Source: Monodelphis domestica (Eukaryota > Chordata > Mammalia > Didelphimorphia > Didelphidae). From it: a stretch of DNA of 64,000 nucleotides. Below are positions 23,165 to 35,800 of the stretch, in pieces. The notes below the pieces were generated by a model that worked only from the letters and a program-made list of their open reading frames with translations, ran no database searches and was not told the DNA's origin. Position 1 is the stretch's first letter, and each line of letters starts with the position of its first letter. A program made the position numbers and the translations under genes. The DNA is taken from contig NC_077231.1 in the NCBI RefSeq assembly GCF_027887165.1, forward strand, positions 326,509,014 through 326,573,013, written 5' to 3'.

Positions 23165-25760
23165 CTATTGAATTAAAGATTCATTTTTTAAAAACCATTT
23201 TAGTAAAGTGAAGATATTTTATTTTACAAATTGCTTATAATAACAACTTTCCACATAAGTTTTCTGAAGTTATATGATCTAAATTGTCTATCTCCCTCCC
23301 TTCCCTCCCCCTTTCCAGAGATGGTAAGCAATTTGCAAAATGTTATTGCCATATTGTTCGTTTCTGTAAGAGAATACTCCTTCAAACCCCAAACCTAAAA
23401 ATTAAACAAAAATAAAATAAAGTGAAAATTGTATGCTTTGATCTGTATTCCAACTCTAAAAGTTTTTTCTCTGGAGGTGGCTGGCATTCTTTATCATAAA
23501 TCCCTCAGAATGATCCTGGATCCTTGTGTTGCTGAGAGGAACTAAGTGTATCATAGTTGATCATTCCACAATATTATTGTTACTTTGTGTGATGCTCTCT
23601 TGGTCCTGCTTATTTTACTCTGCATCAGTTCATGTCGATCTCTCCAGGTTTTTCTGAAATCATCCTGTTCATCATTTCCTACAGCATATTATTCCATCAC
23701 CATCATATCCCACAGTTTGTTTAGCTATTTCCCAATCAATGGACATCCAATTTCTTGCCACACAAAAAGAGCCACTATAACTATTTTTGTACAAGTAGGT
23801 TCTTCCCACACATACTTTCTTTTCTTTTTTAATCATTTTGGGATACAGATCTAGTAGTAGTATTACTGGATCAAAGTTTCTATTTTATAGCCCTTTGGCC
23901 ATAGTTTGAAATTGCCCTCCAGAACGGTCAAATCAGTTCACAACTCCACCAACAATGCATTAGTGTCCCAAATTTTGCCACATCCCTTCCAACATTTATC
24001 AATTCCAATTATTGTCATATTGGTCAATTAGATCAGTCTGAGGTGATACTCAGAGATGTTTTAATTTGCATTTCTCTAATCAGTGATTTAGAGCATTTTT
24101 ATATGATTATATTTAGGGAGAACATATTTCATATGATTATTTGATTTCTTCCTCTGAAAACTACTTGTTGATATCCTTTGACTGCTTAGCAATTAGGGAA
24201 TGGCTTCTACTCCTATAAATTTGATTACATGTTCTCTATAGATTTGAGAAATAAGCCCTTTATCAGAGAAATTTGTTGTAAATTTTTTGCCCAGTTTGTT
24301 GTTTCCCTTCTAATCTTGGTTACATTGATTTTGTTTATACAAAACCTTTTTTAAATTTAATATGATCAAAAATATTCACTTTACATCTTGTAATGGTAAT
24401 TTTAATTACTATAGAGGGAAGGATTTTAAGGAGAAAGAGGAAAGAGGGTATAGGATTTCTCCCTCCTGACCTGTGTCAGGGGGAGTTCAAGATCTCAGCC
24501 ACTAGGTCCCTGAAGGAGATTAGAGGATTCTAGGAGGATAATGCTTGGAAAGTAAAGGAGGAAAAACTCAGCCAGAAACTCACCACTGAACCAGACAATA
24601 ACTGTAGCCATGCCTAAGATGCCAAAAGGCCCAGCACACTGCCACCAGCCACCAGCCACCTTGCCACCACCAAAGGTACCAGAGAGAGGAAGTGACGTGA
24701 AATATATAGACCTTTTACTCTTGTGTCTCCTCCTCTAAATTTTCACGCCTACCAATTACATCAGAGGCTTTTCTCCAGGACTGCCCATTATTTAGTTCTC
24801 ATCTTCTTTGATTAGATTATATCTTTTTGAGTTACTTCACACTTCTTTGTTAAGTTCACCTTTTATTAGTTACTTAACCTTTTTGTGATTAATTTATCCT
24901 TCATAGTTACTTAACATCTTTTTGTATTAAGATCTTAAAATAGACTTAGCTTAAAGTTCTAGCTTCACTATAAAGTAAGAACTAAGTACCTTCATTGTTC
25001 AATCAGGAGATTACAATTTTATCTTCACCATAAAGTAAGATCTAAGTAGGGTGGAGTAATCTAAAGTTCACAATTGGCATAAGATATGTCATATATATTT
25101 GGTATAGTTTCTGCCATACTGTTTTCCAGTTTCCCATCAGTTTTTGTCAAATAGTGAGCTCTTATCCCCAAAGCTTGGATCTTTGGGTTTATCAAATACT
25201 AGATGGCTGAGGTCATTTATCCCCAAGCTATTCCATTGTAAAGATCCATCTTTTTCCTTTAAGGAGTATGTTCAGTTTTGCTGGATAATTTTTTGTGTTT
25301 TTGTTTTTTCTTTTTGCTGACTTGTAAATTCCTTCTATTTCTACTTTGCCCTCTGGTTCTAAGACTTCTATGGTTTCTTGAAATATGATTCCTAAGTGTT
25401 TTTTGAACTTTTTTTTATTTTGGTCAAGGCATTCAAGCAGTCCAATGATTTTAAAATTACTTCTCCTTGATCTGTTTTTCAGGTCAGTTGTTTTTTGCTG
25501 TGAAATGCTTTACACTTCTTTTCCCTCCAGTCTTTTGGCTTTGTTTAAATATTTCTTATTGTCTCATGGCTTCATTAGTTATTGCATTCTGATTTTTAGG
25601 AAGTTTTTATTCCCTTTGGTGAAGTTTTGTATTTCTTGTTCCAAGCAGTTTATTCTCTTTCCAGTTCTTTTTTTCTATAACTTTCATTTCTTTTTCATTT
25701 TCCCTGTAGTACTCCCATTTGTTTTTTTTTATTTTAAATGTTTCAACTCTAAAAAAAATT
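23165..25760 (-). mobile_element. L1 fragment(s), - strand, with an unclassified insert
   Basis: The 3'-end signature (ctctgcatcagttcatgtcg near 23620, then ccaatcaatggacatcc) and RT-domain DNA continue to about 24394. After an insert, L1 DNA resumes at about 25078 (tactgttttccagtttccc, parallel to the copy near 34793) and reaches ORF1/5' DNA by 25760. All frames are broken. It may be two L1 copies joined. Confidence 0.7.
24395..25077. mobile_element. Unclassified ~680-bp insert in L1, possibly an LTR
   Basis: Unrelated to the flanking L1 and replaces about 130 bp of it. It contains GCCACCAGCCACCAGCCACC, a TATATA at about 24703, and about four imperfect copies of a 30-bp unit built on AGTTACTTAAC at 24830-24930. 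Two 'cataaagtaaga..ctaagta' segments repeat near its 3' end. No clear target-site duplication was found. Confidence 0.35.
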
Positions 25761-25764
25761 ACAT

Positions 25765-25905
25765 GTAGTAAAACCCAGTGGAATTGTTCGTTGGCTACGG
25801 GGGTGGGGTGGGGTGGTGGAGGGCAAGAACAGGAATCATGTAACCATGGGAAACTATTCTAAATTAATTAAATAAATAACAATTTTCAAATAAAAACATT
25901 ACATG
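25765..25905 (+). mobile_element. L1 3' UTR tail, + strand
   Basis: Short copy of the family 3' UTR (taaaacccagtggaattg through AAATTAATTAAATAAATAAC) with A-rich end. Heavily 5'-truncated. Confidence 0.75.
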
Positions 25906-26714
25906 TAGATACTATTTGGGGCAATTGTTTTCTGACATTTTGAGATTGGGATTCTCTCTCCCTCCCTCCCCTACCTCTCCAAGGTGGAAAATAGTCTGAT
26001 ATAGGTTATACCAGTGCTTTCATGCTCTCATTCTTCCAAGAGACTGCTTGGGGGGTAAGAATACAAGTTTACTGATTAGATCAGGCTTATTGGTGAGGCC
26101 ACTCTCAGAGTCAATAAAGTGACAGAGGTCTCCCTGACTCCCTCGTGCCCAGGGTGACATGAGCTGGGTTGCAAAGCCTAATAAATACATTTTAGGACCT
26201 CATTATTCAGACCCTCCTTTGACCATCCCAAGACCTCTTTACTTGGTGAGCGCTAATCAAGAGATGGTCCTTCAACTTTCTCTCCCTCCCCTCTGCAGAG
26301 ATGAACAGGCTACACAGACGGGAAAAATCCTTCTTCCCTTCAATTTCTTCACCCAATTCTATTAAAAAGGAAGACGTTCCTTGGGCTTCCCAAAGACGAT
26401 GAAAATGCAAGAAGCAGCCAACTGAATGGTATCCGTGACCCAGATCCCAGACACAGGGCTACACTGTCATTCTCCCTAACATGTGGGGATGATTGCAGTA
26501 GAGGAGAAAGACATCCTGCCAGTTCAGGGCCTATTTCCACACTCTCCATGCTTTGTTTGGCACCCGTCACATCACAATAAAAAAGCTCAGGAAGGACTGA
26601 GAGGAAAGACAGCTGCTTTGACCTGTGACCGGCCTCAGTCCCTTCTTTGGCTGTGGGTAGCATTTTTCAGCAGGAGCCCCTTGAGTTCACTTGGGACCTT
26701 GTTTAGCTGACACT
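25906..26714. other. AT-moderate DNA, no gene seen
   Basis: No recognised domain in its frames; an unclassified repeat is possible. Two AATAAA-like words lie near 26115 and 26180. Confidence 0.3.
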
Positions 26715-27060
26715 CATGTGGTCCCTCGGAGCTGATCACCACATCCTGCTTCTGTTACCATCTACTCTGTTCTCCTGATTCTGCTCACTTCACTTTGCAT
26801 CGATGAACAGATTGAAGTCTCCCTAGCTTTTTCTGGGTATCAGCTTTCGTGGTGCAATAGTATTCTATTATAAGCACATACCACAACTTGTTCAATCAAT
26901 TCCCAATTGATGGGCATCCCCTCGGTTTCAAATTCTTTGCCCCTGCAAAAAGAGCTGCTAAAATATTTTTGCATAAATAGATCTCTTTGGAACCCAAATT
27001 GGACCCAGTAGAGTTCTTTCTGGTCAAAGGATATTCTCATTTGCTTTTTCAAATAGGTTT
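26715..27060 (-). mobile_element. L1 3'-end fragment, - strand
   Basis: Contains the diverged ORF2 C-terminal signature (caatagtattctattataag, caattcccaattgatgggc) on the - strand. Old, 5'-truncated. Confidence 0.65.
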
Positions 27061-27061
27061 C

Positions 27062-27287
27062 AGCTCTTTAAAAAAACCCAACAACCCTTACTTTCTGTCT
27101 GAGAGTTACTACTAAGTATTGTTTCCAAGGCAGAAGAATGGTGAGGCATAAGAAGGGTTAGGCAACTGGGATTAAGTGACTTGCCCTGGGTCACGCAGCT
27201 AGGAAGTGTCTGAGGCCACCCTTGAACCCAGAACCTCACGTCTCCAGACTTGGCTCTCTATCCACTGAGCCACCTAGATGCTCCTTT
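27062..27287 (-). mobile_element. SINE, - strand
   Basis: acttgccctgggtcacgcag, gaacccagaacctcacgtct and ccactgagccacctagatg in reverse orientation. Confidence 0.9.
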
Positions 27288-27559
27288 TAAAAACTCAGTT
27301 AATTTATTCCAGGAATTCTTGTTGAACTTGTGCCTAAATGATGTTTTTCTTTGCAGCTTTGCTTATAGATGGTTTTGGAGTCATTCTCTTCTGGGTCTGG
27401 GTCTTAAGTATCTCGGTCACCATAGTAACTCTTTATGGTAGATTTTTTTTAAAATTTGCTCCCTCATTCATCCTACTACCTGAGTTCCGATTTTGTGTTC
27501 AGATCAGGCCACGTGCACTGCTGGAGGAAAATATCTCACTTGATCTTTAGTCTTCTTGG

Positions 27560-28020
27560 GCCCTTCTGTATTCATTGCACACAACATTTCTTATAGCACA
27601 ATAACATTCCACTACATTCACATACCAATTTGTTTAGTCATTCCTCAGTGGATGGGCACCGAAGATCTGTAGGAACTCCCGCCAAATAAAGTGAGCTGAG
27701 CCAAGGCAAGAACCTCCGCAGCAGCAATAATTAGGGAAATGGAAAGAACGACATAGCAAACAATCAGAAGTAAAGGCAACCAACGCTCTCCACATCCAGA
27801 GAAAGGTCCGTGGGAGTAGAAACCCCGAAGAAGAACACAGGATCCATGGCGTGGGTGGATGGGCGCAGACTCAGTGCAAATGCTAACAAGAGGAAATGGG
27901 TCTGGATCAATGACACACGTAAAACCCAGGGGAATTGCTCTTTGGCTCTGGGGGAGGGCAAGACCACGCACCATGGGACCACGGAAACTTTTTCTTAATC
28001 AATTAAATAACATTTCAAAC
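27560..28020. mobile_element. Two abutting L1 3' fragments, opposite strands
   Basis: About 27560-27662 matches the L1 C-terminal end on the - strand (cattcctcagtggatgggc). From about 27665 to 28020 the DNA reads as the 3' UTR on the + strand (aatgggtctggatcaatgac through ATCAATTAAATAACATTTC). The opposed arrangement suggests a 5'-inverted insertion or two events. Confidence 0.6.
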
Positions 28021-29454
28021 AGTAACGGTAACCAAAGGATAAAGAGAAGTAGGGCTCAGATGAAGGGGGTGAGAGGCCGTCTCCAGTCTCTCTCTTCCTG
28101 GAGGGAGGAGATCCTCGGGTGTCACCTGTACACCGTTTTCTGGACTTCTTCGATGCATCCATCAGTCCGACTGACTTTTCTTTAATACTATCTGCCATAT
28201 TGGAGGGCTTTCTGGGAGGGGGAGCAGAGGGACACGCAAGACCCCCTGGCAGTGTAAGTGGATACAGTTTATTTCCTAGAGGGTCAGACGCCAGCTGGGG
28301 CTCACACGTAGCAGTGCTGAGCAGAAGACGCCCGTCTTCCCCATCCCTCGCCATGCCTGTGCCTAAGAGAGAGGCTGACTAGTCGAGTGGATCGAGGCTC
28401 ACTTGGAGAGTCCCAGACGCGCTGTTGGCAGCTGAGGCAGTCCAGAGAGTACGTGGGGATAGGCAGACAGCACACAGTAGGGCTACACAGGTATTCAGTC
28501 TGCTTAAAGCAAGGAGCCCCGAGGACCAACCGCCTCTCTTGTGGAGAGGAGCGAGCAGACTGTGTGAAGGGAGCCGTTGCTGTGGAGGCGGCTCCTCCCG
28601 CCCCCCGAGATCCCATCCCAGCTATGTACACGGAGTCAAACAGGGAACGGCCTCACGTCAGTTATTGTGCACAGCCGAGTCCCTTTCGAAGCCAGCCGCC
28701 ATGTTTTGTAAGTTACGGATTCCAAGCTACAAAGGAAGGAGGAGCCCCGTTTCAGACGGAAGACAAGCCTCGCCCCCATCTGCATTCACGCATCCAAGAG
28801 AAGCGAGCGGCCAGGAGGAACTAGAAGGCAGTACGTCGCGTGCAAAGGCAAGCTGGGAAAGTACATTCGATCCAAGGCGGGCCTCGGCCTTAGCTCCGTT
28901 TGGACTTGGACTTGGACTTGGACGTTTGGACTTCTCTGAGTGCTCCCAGAGTGTGCTGGGGGCTGGCCGCCTGCCCGTGCAGAGCAGAGAGAGGGGGCTG
29001 AGAAGAGGAGCCTTCAGCCTTGCACATCTGCCTTCCGAGGGCCATCCTGGCCTCCCTGCCCCGCTAGGCTCTGGCCAGGAACGTGGACGCTGGAGTGCTC
29101 CAGAGGGTTCTCGTATCATCGTTGGAGCCTATGTTGGCCGGCCCCAAACCCTGGGATCTCGGAGTGTGCCGGAAGCCCAACAGTAAGCACCAGGCTAAAT
29201 GCCAGGGTGCAAAAGCAAAGACAGTTCTTGCTCTCGACACCCCTACAGGCCAGTGGTCCCAAGGAGGGCACGCCCCGTCCAGGAACAAGGGCAGGGTTCA
29301 TTTGGCCACGGTTCGTGGTTCCAGCCCTGGGTTATGGGGAAGGAAAGGGTAGCAGCAAGATAGCTGGCCTCCTATAGACTGGGGGATGCATCTATGCAGC
29401 CCCTACTATGGTGCTACACAGGCTACACAGCACTGTGCTAAGGCGACAAATACT
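28021..29454. other. Unique or unclassified DNA, no gene seen
   Basis: Includes a - strand AATAAA (tttatt at about 28269) and a tandem 'ggacttggacttggacttgg' patch at about 28902-28925. No known protein or splice pattern is supported. Confidence 0.35.
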
Positions 29455-29600
29455 CTCTCTTTGTCCCTCCTAACAACTTTGTGAAAGAGGTGCCATTATC
29501 CCCATTGTACAGATGAGGACATTGAGGCAAACAGAGCTGAAGTGACTTGCCCAGGGTCACACACCTCGCTGTGGCCAGAGGCCAAAGCGGAGGGAGGGAA
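29455..29600 (-). mobile_element. MIR/CORE-like SINE, - strand
   Basis: tgccattatccccattgtac, gatgaggacattgaggcaaa, gtgacttgcccagggtcac. Confidence 0.8.
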
Positions 29601-31610
29601 ATGAAAGCCGGTGCCTGGGCTAGCCTGATAGTGTATCCTAGGACGGCAGGGCCTCAGGATGGCGGAGATTGCTGACTTGGGCGTCTCTGAACCGGACGTT
29701 TCTAAAATGCTGGGACAGCTGTTTCCTGGGCCACTTAGTTTGTGCTTCATTACACTGGAAAGGGGTCCAGAAACCACGGGAGACTGACGGTCACGGGCAG
29801 GTCACGACAAAGAACTGTGAAGAGGCGCTGCTCCGGGGCTTGGCTCTGGGGTCAGTCAGTGAACACGGCAGCATTTCCACCGTGCCAGGCACTGTAGGAA
29901 GTCCTGAGGGCACGACGAGGGGCTGGAATTCTGATGAGGGCAGAGCCAAGGGTGAAGTCTATCCAAGAGGCACTGCCCGGGCAAAGGAAGGCAATCCTGG
30001 AGGGAAGGCGCTGGCGGCGGGGCCCCTGGGAGGTACAACAGTCGGAATTGAGCCCCAGCTTGAAGGTAGAAGCCGGGGGGTTGGGGGCACGAAGGCCGGC
30101 CAAGGCTCCTGAGGCAGAGCAGGCAGCCAGGCTGCAGAGTGAGCGACACACGGCCCTCAGGACATCTCAGGGAACTGTGGAGAGGCGAGGCTGCTTGTGC
30201 CACTTCCCAGGGTGCGCGGCTGCTTTGGGTACTCCATGGCTGGACACTCTGGCCCCAGGAGAGGCACGAGGAAGGGGCATTTCAAGGGGGACTCGCGGCA
30301 CCGCAGACGTGCCAAGAGGGCATCGGGCAGGGACTGGCAGCCCACAGATAGGAAGGAAGGAGAGGCCAGCCTGGGGTCCCGCAGAGGGAGTGGAGAAGAG
30401 CCGCTCTGGAGCCCCTGAGCAATGGCAGAGCAGAGAGCACTCTGGGAACCTCTGCAGGAGGGGAGGCGAAGGCGAGGGTCTCAGGCTCTGCAGACGGCAT
30501 CATGACTTCTCCATCCCCAGAGCTGCTCGGAGGGCTCCCCTCCCACCGAGGCGAAACTGGCCCGGAATATGGAGAGCCTGAGTTTCGCCAGGCACCTGCT
30601 TGACTTCAGGGCCAACCGCTGGATTGCACCCATGTGGCCGCTTTGGTGCTTCTGATTTCCTTGTTGCCTTTGAGTGTTGGTGGGGAGAAGAGCCAGAAGG
30701 GCAGCAGGATGGGTCGGCGGCCCACCAACAAGTTCCACCCGCTGTGTGTAAGCTGTGAGTGCTCACTTGGGGGCTGCCTGGCTCCCTGGGGCTCCCTCTG
30801 TTTCTCTCCCAGCCTCTCTCCTGCCCCACCTCTGAAAATGGGACGGGCTCCCAGGGCAACCGAGGGACTGGCCAAGGAGGCCACATGTGTGTTCTCCATC
30901 ATTAGTCAGCCTCTGTGAGCACAGGGCTTTAGTGCACACAGTAGGCACTTAATAAATGCTCCATTCCTACAGAGTCCTTAGAGTAGGGCCATCTGCTTCC
31001 AGAAGTGGCCTCCATTCCTGACATCTTGCTGAACGCCAATGGAAAACCTCTTGAATTGATTTTTGACTCTGGAGCCCAAGTGACTGGGTTCATTTCCTTC
31101 TTGTCCTGGGTTCCTCTGAGGGGCCACTTGCTTGTGTGACTGCCTCTACCCTGGAGCCCGGGAGGTGCTGCGGATCCCATCCCTTCTCACGCCCACTTTG
31201 GGTCGGCCATCTTCCCTCCCAAGCACTTTGGAGCTGTCTGTCCAGTTGTGGGTGGCTGAAACATTCCAGGCACCCACCTGAAGCGGAGCCCTGGCCCCGG
31301 GGGCCCCAGAGAGCCAGCTCGTCCACCAACGCCCCAACCGCTGCTTCCCTCCGCTTCCCTTCCTCATCTTGGGGCTGTTCTAACAGCGTTACAGGCGCAA
31401 GGGAGGATCCCAGCCGTCCTTGCCTCTGCCTTCTCCCCATTGCAGTAAATGCCCGCCCTTGGTCTGACAGAGACGCTGCCTGTCAATTAAGGAAAGGTCT
31501 GTCTGTCCCTCTATTTGCTAGAGTTTTAGCAGCGCCGGCACTGTTCTTGGATCAAATAAAGAGATGGTTTCTACGATTCCTGTTATTAATGTCTTCACGG
31601 ACAGCTAGGC
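29601..31610. other. Unique DNA, no gene seen, short SINE tail inside
   Basis: Overlapping frames without domains. A MIR-type tail, cacagtaggcacttaataaa, lies at about 30935-30960. The stretch 31440-31600 has tgtcaattaagg and caaataaagagatgg and may be constrained, but this is weak. Confidence 0.35.
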
Positions 31611-31835
31611 CCTAGGGTGGATAGAGGGTGGGGCCTGAAGTCAGGAAGACACAAATTCAAATCTAGCCTCAGACACTTACTAGCTGTGAGACCCTGGGCA
31701 AGTGACTTATCCCCATTGGCCTCAGTTTCCTCATCTGTAAAATGAGCTGGAGAAGGAAATGGCAAACTGCTCCAGAACCTTTGCCCAGAAAATTCCAAAA
31801 TGGGATAAGAAAGAGTGAGATATGACTGCAGAACA
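31611..31835 (+). mobile_element. SINE, + strand
   Basis: gaccctgggcaagtgactta, ggcctcagtttcctcatctg and gctggagaaggaaatggcaa are diagnostic. Confidence 0.9.
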
Positions 31836-32834
31836 TTTGCTTCCGAGTTTTCAAAATAGCAAACTAATCTTGCATTCTTGGTAAAGAATCTCACCTGGTC
31901 TTTGGGCTCATCTTTTGTAAATGCCGCCGTAGGCTCCATGCTAGTGTTTTGCTTTCAATATTTGGGCCAAAGTTTTCTTCTGAGCACTGTGGCTCCTCTC
32001 TTAGGTATCGAGTCCCACTGAGAGCCCCTCTTTCCCCAGCAGTGCCAAGTTGGCCTGATCTCTCGAGAATTCACTCACCATGTCGCTGCCTTCCTTCTTT
32101 GGGGAGTCATCTTGGCATATCCTGTCCCTTTGCTCTTTGCTCCTCTCTCTGTTTCCAGCCTCTATTCCTTGTCTGTTCATCTTGTTCTCGTCCTATTCCT
32201 CCAGGGGCTGGTTTTATGGGTGTGCAGTTGAGCAAACTCATTTGGAAGAATTGCCTCCATTTTTGGCCTAAAAAATGATGAGTCGGTTCATTTGGTCAAA
32301 ACCCTGGAAAGAAGTCCCTGAGATAATGAAGAGTGAAGAGCCGAGCCAAGCGAGCCCTGTAGATAGCCCAGATTTAGCAATGGAAGGCCAACATGTGAAT
32401 GTTCACCTCCAGACAATGAACTGAGGAGTGAAAACCCAGTTGTGATCTCCCCATACATGTGCTTGCTGAATGCCACCTTCTTGGTGTGGGGAGGGGAGGG
32501 GAGGAGGGGAGCCAGGATACCTAGAAACAAATGCTATTGATAACACTCCAAATCATTCCCTCTCCTTCCTTTTCACACATTGCCAACTAGCCTGGATTTT
32601 TTCCTTCTTTTAAAGAAAATTCAACTAACTCATGTTCATCTGTCTTGTTTTTTCTTTCAACAAAAAGCTGCTAATTTTACTCATAAACACAGCAAGATCT
32701 TGGGCCTTAAAACTTTCACACGTCTTCTTTGCTCTTCAGGACTTCTATTTTACTGTTTAATTATGGATTTAAAAACTCATTCATTTTCCAGGGTTCTTTT
32801 TTTATTATCGTTCAATTCGTTTGGTTCAGTTTCT
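31836..32834. other. AT-moderate DNA, no gene seen
   Basis: No recognised coding or RNA feature. Part may be old LINE DNA next to the L1 3' end. Confidence 0.3.
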
Positions 32835-35800
32835 CTTTTTGATTTATTTAAACATTTTTTAAATTTGAAAAGAATTTCCCCTGTTTCCATGCTTTATTTT
32901 CTCTCTTTCCCCCCTCACAGAGCCAACCATCAATTCCACTGGATTGTACAAATGTTCTCTTGATACCTATTTCCACATTATTCATTTTTGCTATAAGCCT
33001 AAACCCCAAATCACATCCCCATATATACATATGATAAATGATGTCATATGTTTTGAGTTGCTGCTCCCACAGTTCTTTCTCTCACTGTGGTTAGCTTTCT
33101 TTCCCATAAGACCTTCAGAAGTGTCCCAGCTTGTTTCATTGCTACTAGTAGCAAAGTCAGTTACATTGGATGGTGCTACAATGTATCTGTCTCTGTGTAC
33201 AATGTTCTCCTGGTTCTGCTCCTTTCACTCTGCAAGAAATCCTCCTGTTCATCATTCCTGACAGTGCAACAGTATTCTATCACCATCAGATATCACAATT
33301 TGTTCAGCCATTCCCCAATCAAGGGGCAATCCTTCAATCTCCAATTTTTTGCTACCACAAAGAGCATGGCTATGAATATTCTCATACAAGTCTTTTTTCT
33401 TTTTATCTCTTTGGGGTACAAACCCAGCAGTGCTATGGCTGGATCAAAGGGTATGCATTCTTTTAAAGTCCTTTGTACATAATTCCACATTGCCTTCCAG
33501 AATGGCTGGATTAATTCACAACTCCACCAGCAATGCATTAGGGTTCCAATTTTGCCAAATTCCCTCCAACATTTATTATTTTCCTTTACTGCCAGGAGCC
33601 ATCAAAGACCACCCACACTGTTTGACATGGTCCACGTGGAAACCAGGAACTGAGAAGCAGCCCCCAGGAAGGATGGAAACACCCACTGAACCCCCCCAAG
33701 TGACTTTCCTTATTACCATCCCCTTATTATTGGAATTGCCATGATTATTATTCTTACTTAGCCCTAGGAAAAATAGATGAGAGCAAACTGCTTGCAGGAT
33801 TAATACAGATATCCTACTCTGTCCCCCCAGAATATTACCAGGAGAGGCCACTTACAAAATTAAACCTAAGGATTCTTATATACCCACTTAGAGAGGGATC
33901 TCTTGTCTAGGCATAAAAACTTCTGGCAAATCTGTGCTCTGAATTCCCTAACGTATATCTGGGTCATGTTGATTCTACCCACTGATCCTGCCCTTAGCAA
34001 TAGTGTTTCGTTGACTATCTCCCTAGGCTTCCTGTCTGTGTTAGGTTCTATGGAAACATGTATGCTGAGAATGAAACTGTGTGCCAAGTAGACGTGTGAT
34101 CATAAGAGTATAAAATAAAGCCAGGCCTCAGCCAAAGTGGAGACAGTTTATCCTGTGAAATCTACGCTGTGGGTTGAATGTGAAAGCTGTGTCCCATCCA
34201 TCATTTTGCTGACATCATCCCACCTCCAAGACCCAATCTCCTGTGGGAGACTGGCCCACCCCACAGTACTTTGCTGTCATATTGGCCAGTCTGCTAGGGA
34301 TGAGGTGATACCTCAATGTTGTTTTGACTTGCATTTCTCTAATTTTGAGAGATTTAGAACACCTTTTCATGTGCTTATTGATAGTTTTGATTTCTTTATC
34401 TGAAAACTTCCTGTTCATGTCCCTTGACCATTTGTCAATTGGGGAATGGCTTGTTTTTTTGTACAATTGATTTAGCTCCTTATACATCTGAGAAATTTGA
34501 CCTTTGTCAGAGGTTTTTGTTGTAACTTTTACCCAATTTGTTGCTTCCCTTCTAATTTTGGTTGCATTGGCTTTGTTTGTACAGAAACTTTTTTTATTTA
34601 CTATCATCAAAATTATTCATTTTATATTTTGTCATTTTTTCTTTCTTAAATTCCTTCCTTTCCCATAGATCTGACAGGTATACTATTCTATGTTCACCTA
34701 CTTTGTTTATGATTTCCCTCTTTATAATTAACCCACTCTGAGTTAATCTTGGTATGGGGTGTAAGATGTTGATCTAAACTTAATTTCTCCTATACTGTTT
34801 TCTAATTCTCCCAGCAGTTTTTGTCAAATAGTGGGTTCTTGTCCCCAAAACTTGGATCTTAGGGTTTATTGAACACTATTTTGCTACTGTCATTTACCCC
34901 AAGTCTATTCCACTGATCCACCCTTCTACCCCTAAGCCAGTGCCATATTGTTTTGAAGATCACTACTTTATAGTATAGTTTGAGATCTGGTAATACTAGG
35001 TCTCCATTCATCACATTCTTTTTCTCATTAGTTCCCCTGATATTCTTGGTCTTTTGTTCTTCCAGAACTTTGTGATAATTTTTACTAATTCTATAAAAAA
35101 ATCATTTTGGTAGTTTGATAGGTATAGCACTGACTAAGAAAATTGGTTTGGGTAGAATTGTCATTTTTATTATGTTAGCTCATCCTACCCATGAACAATT
35201 GATGTTTTTCCAATTGTTTAGATCTGGTTTTATTTGTGTGAAGAGTGTTTTGTACCTCTGTTCATATAATTCCTGAATTTGTCTTGGCAAGTAGATTTCC
35301 AGGTATTTTGTCTAGAATGATTTTAAATGGAGTTTCTCTTTCTAACTCTTGCTGCTGGTTTTGGTGGTATAGGAATACTGGTGATTTATGTGCATTTACC
35401 TGAAACTTTGCTAAAGTTATTGATTATTTCTACTAGCTTTTTAGTAGATTTTCCTGGGTTCTCTAGTTATCCCATCATGTCATCATATGATAATGTAGTT
35501 TCCTCATTGCCTACTTTGATCCCTTTAATTTCTTTTTCTTCTCTTATTGCTAAAGCTAGCATTTCTAGTACAATATTAAATAGTAGAGGTAATAATGGGC
35601 ATCCCTGCTTCACTCTTGATCTTATTGGGAAGGCATCTAACATCACCATTGTAGATGATGTTTGCTGATGTTTTATATAATTACTTCATTATTTTGAGGA
35701 AAGGACCTTTTATTCCTATATTTTCTAGTGCTTTAAATAGGAATGGGTGTTGTATTTTTTCAAAGGCTTTTTCTGCATCTATTGAGATAATCATGTGATT

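Noticed and set aside
28240-28640. Possible gene or LTR on the - strand near the AATAAA at 28269
   Set aside because: No terminal repeats, duplications or recognisable protein could be established.
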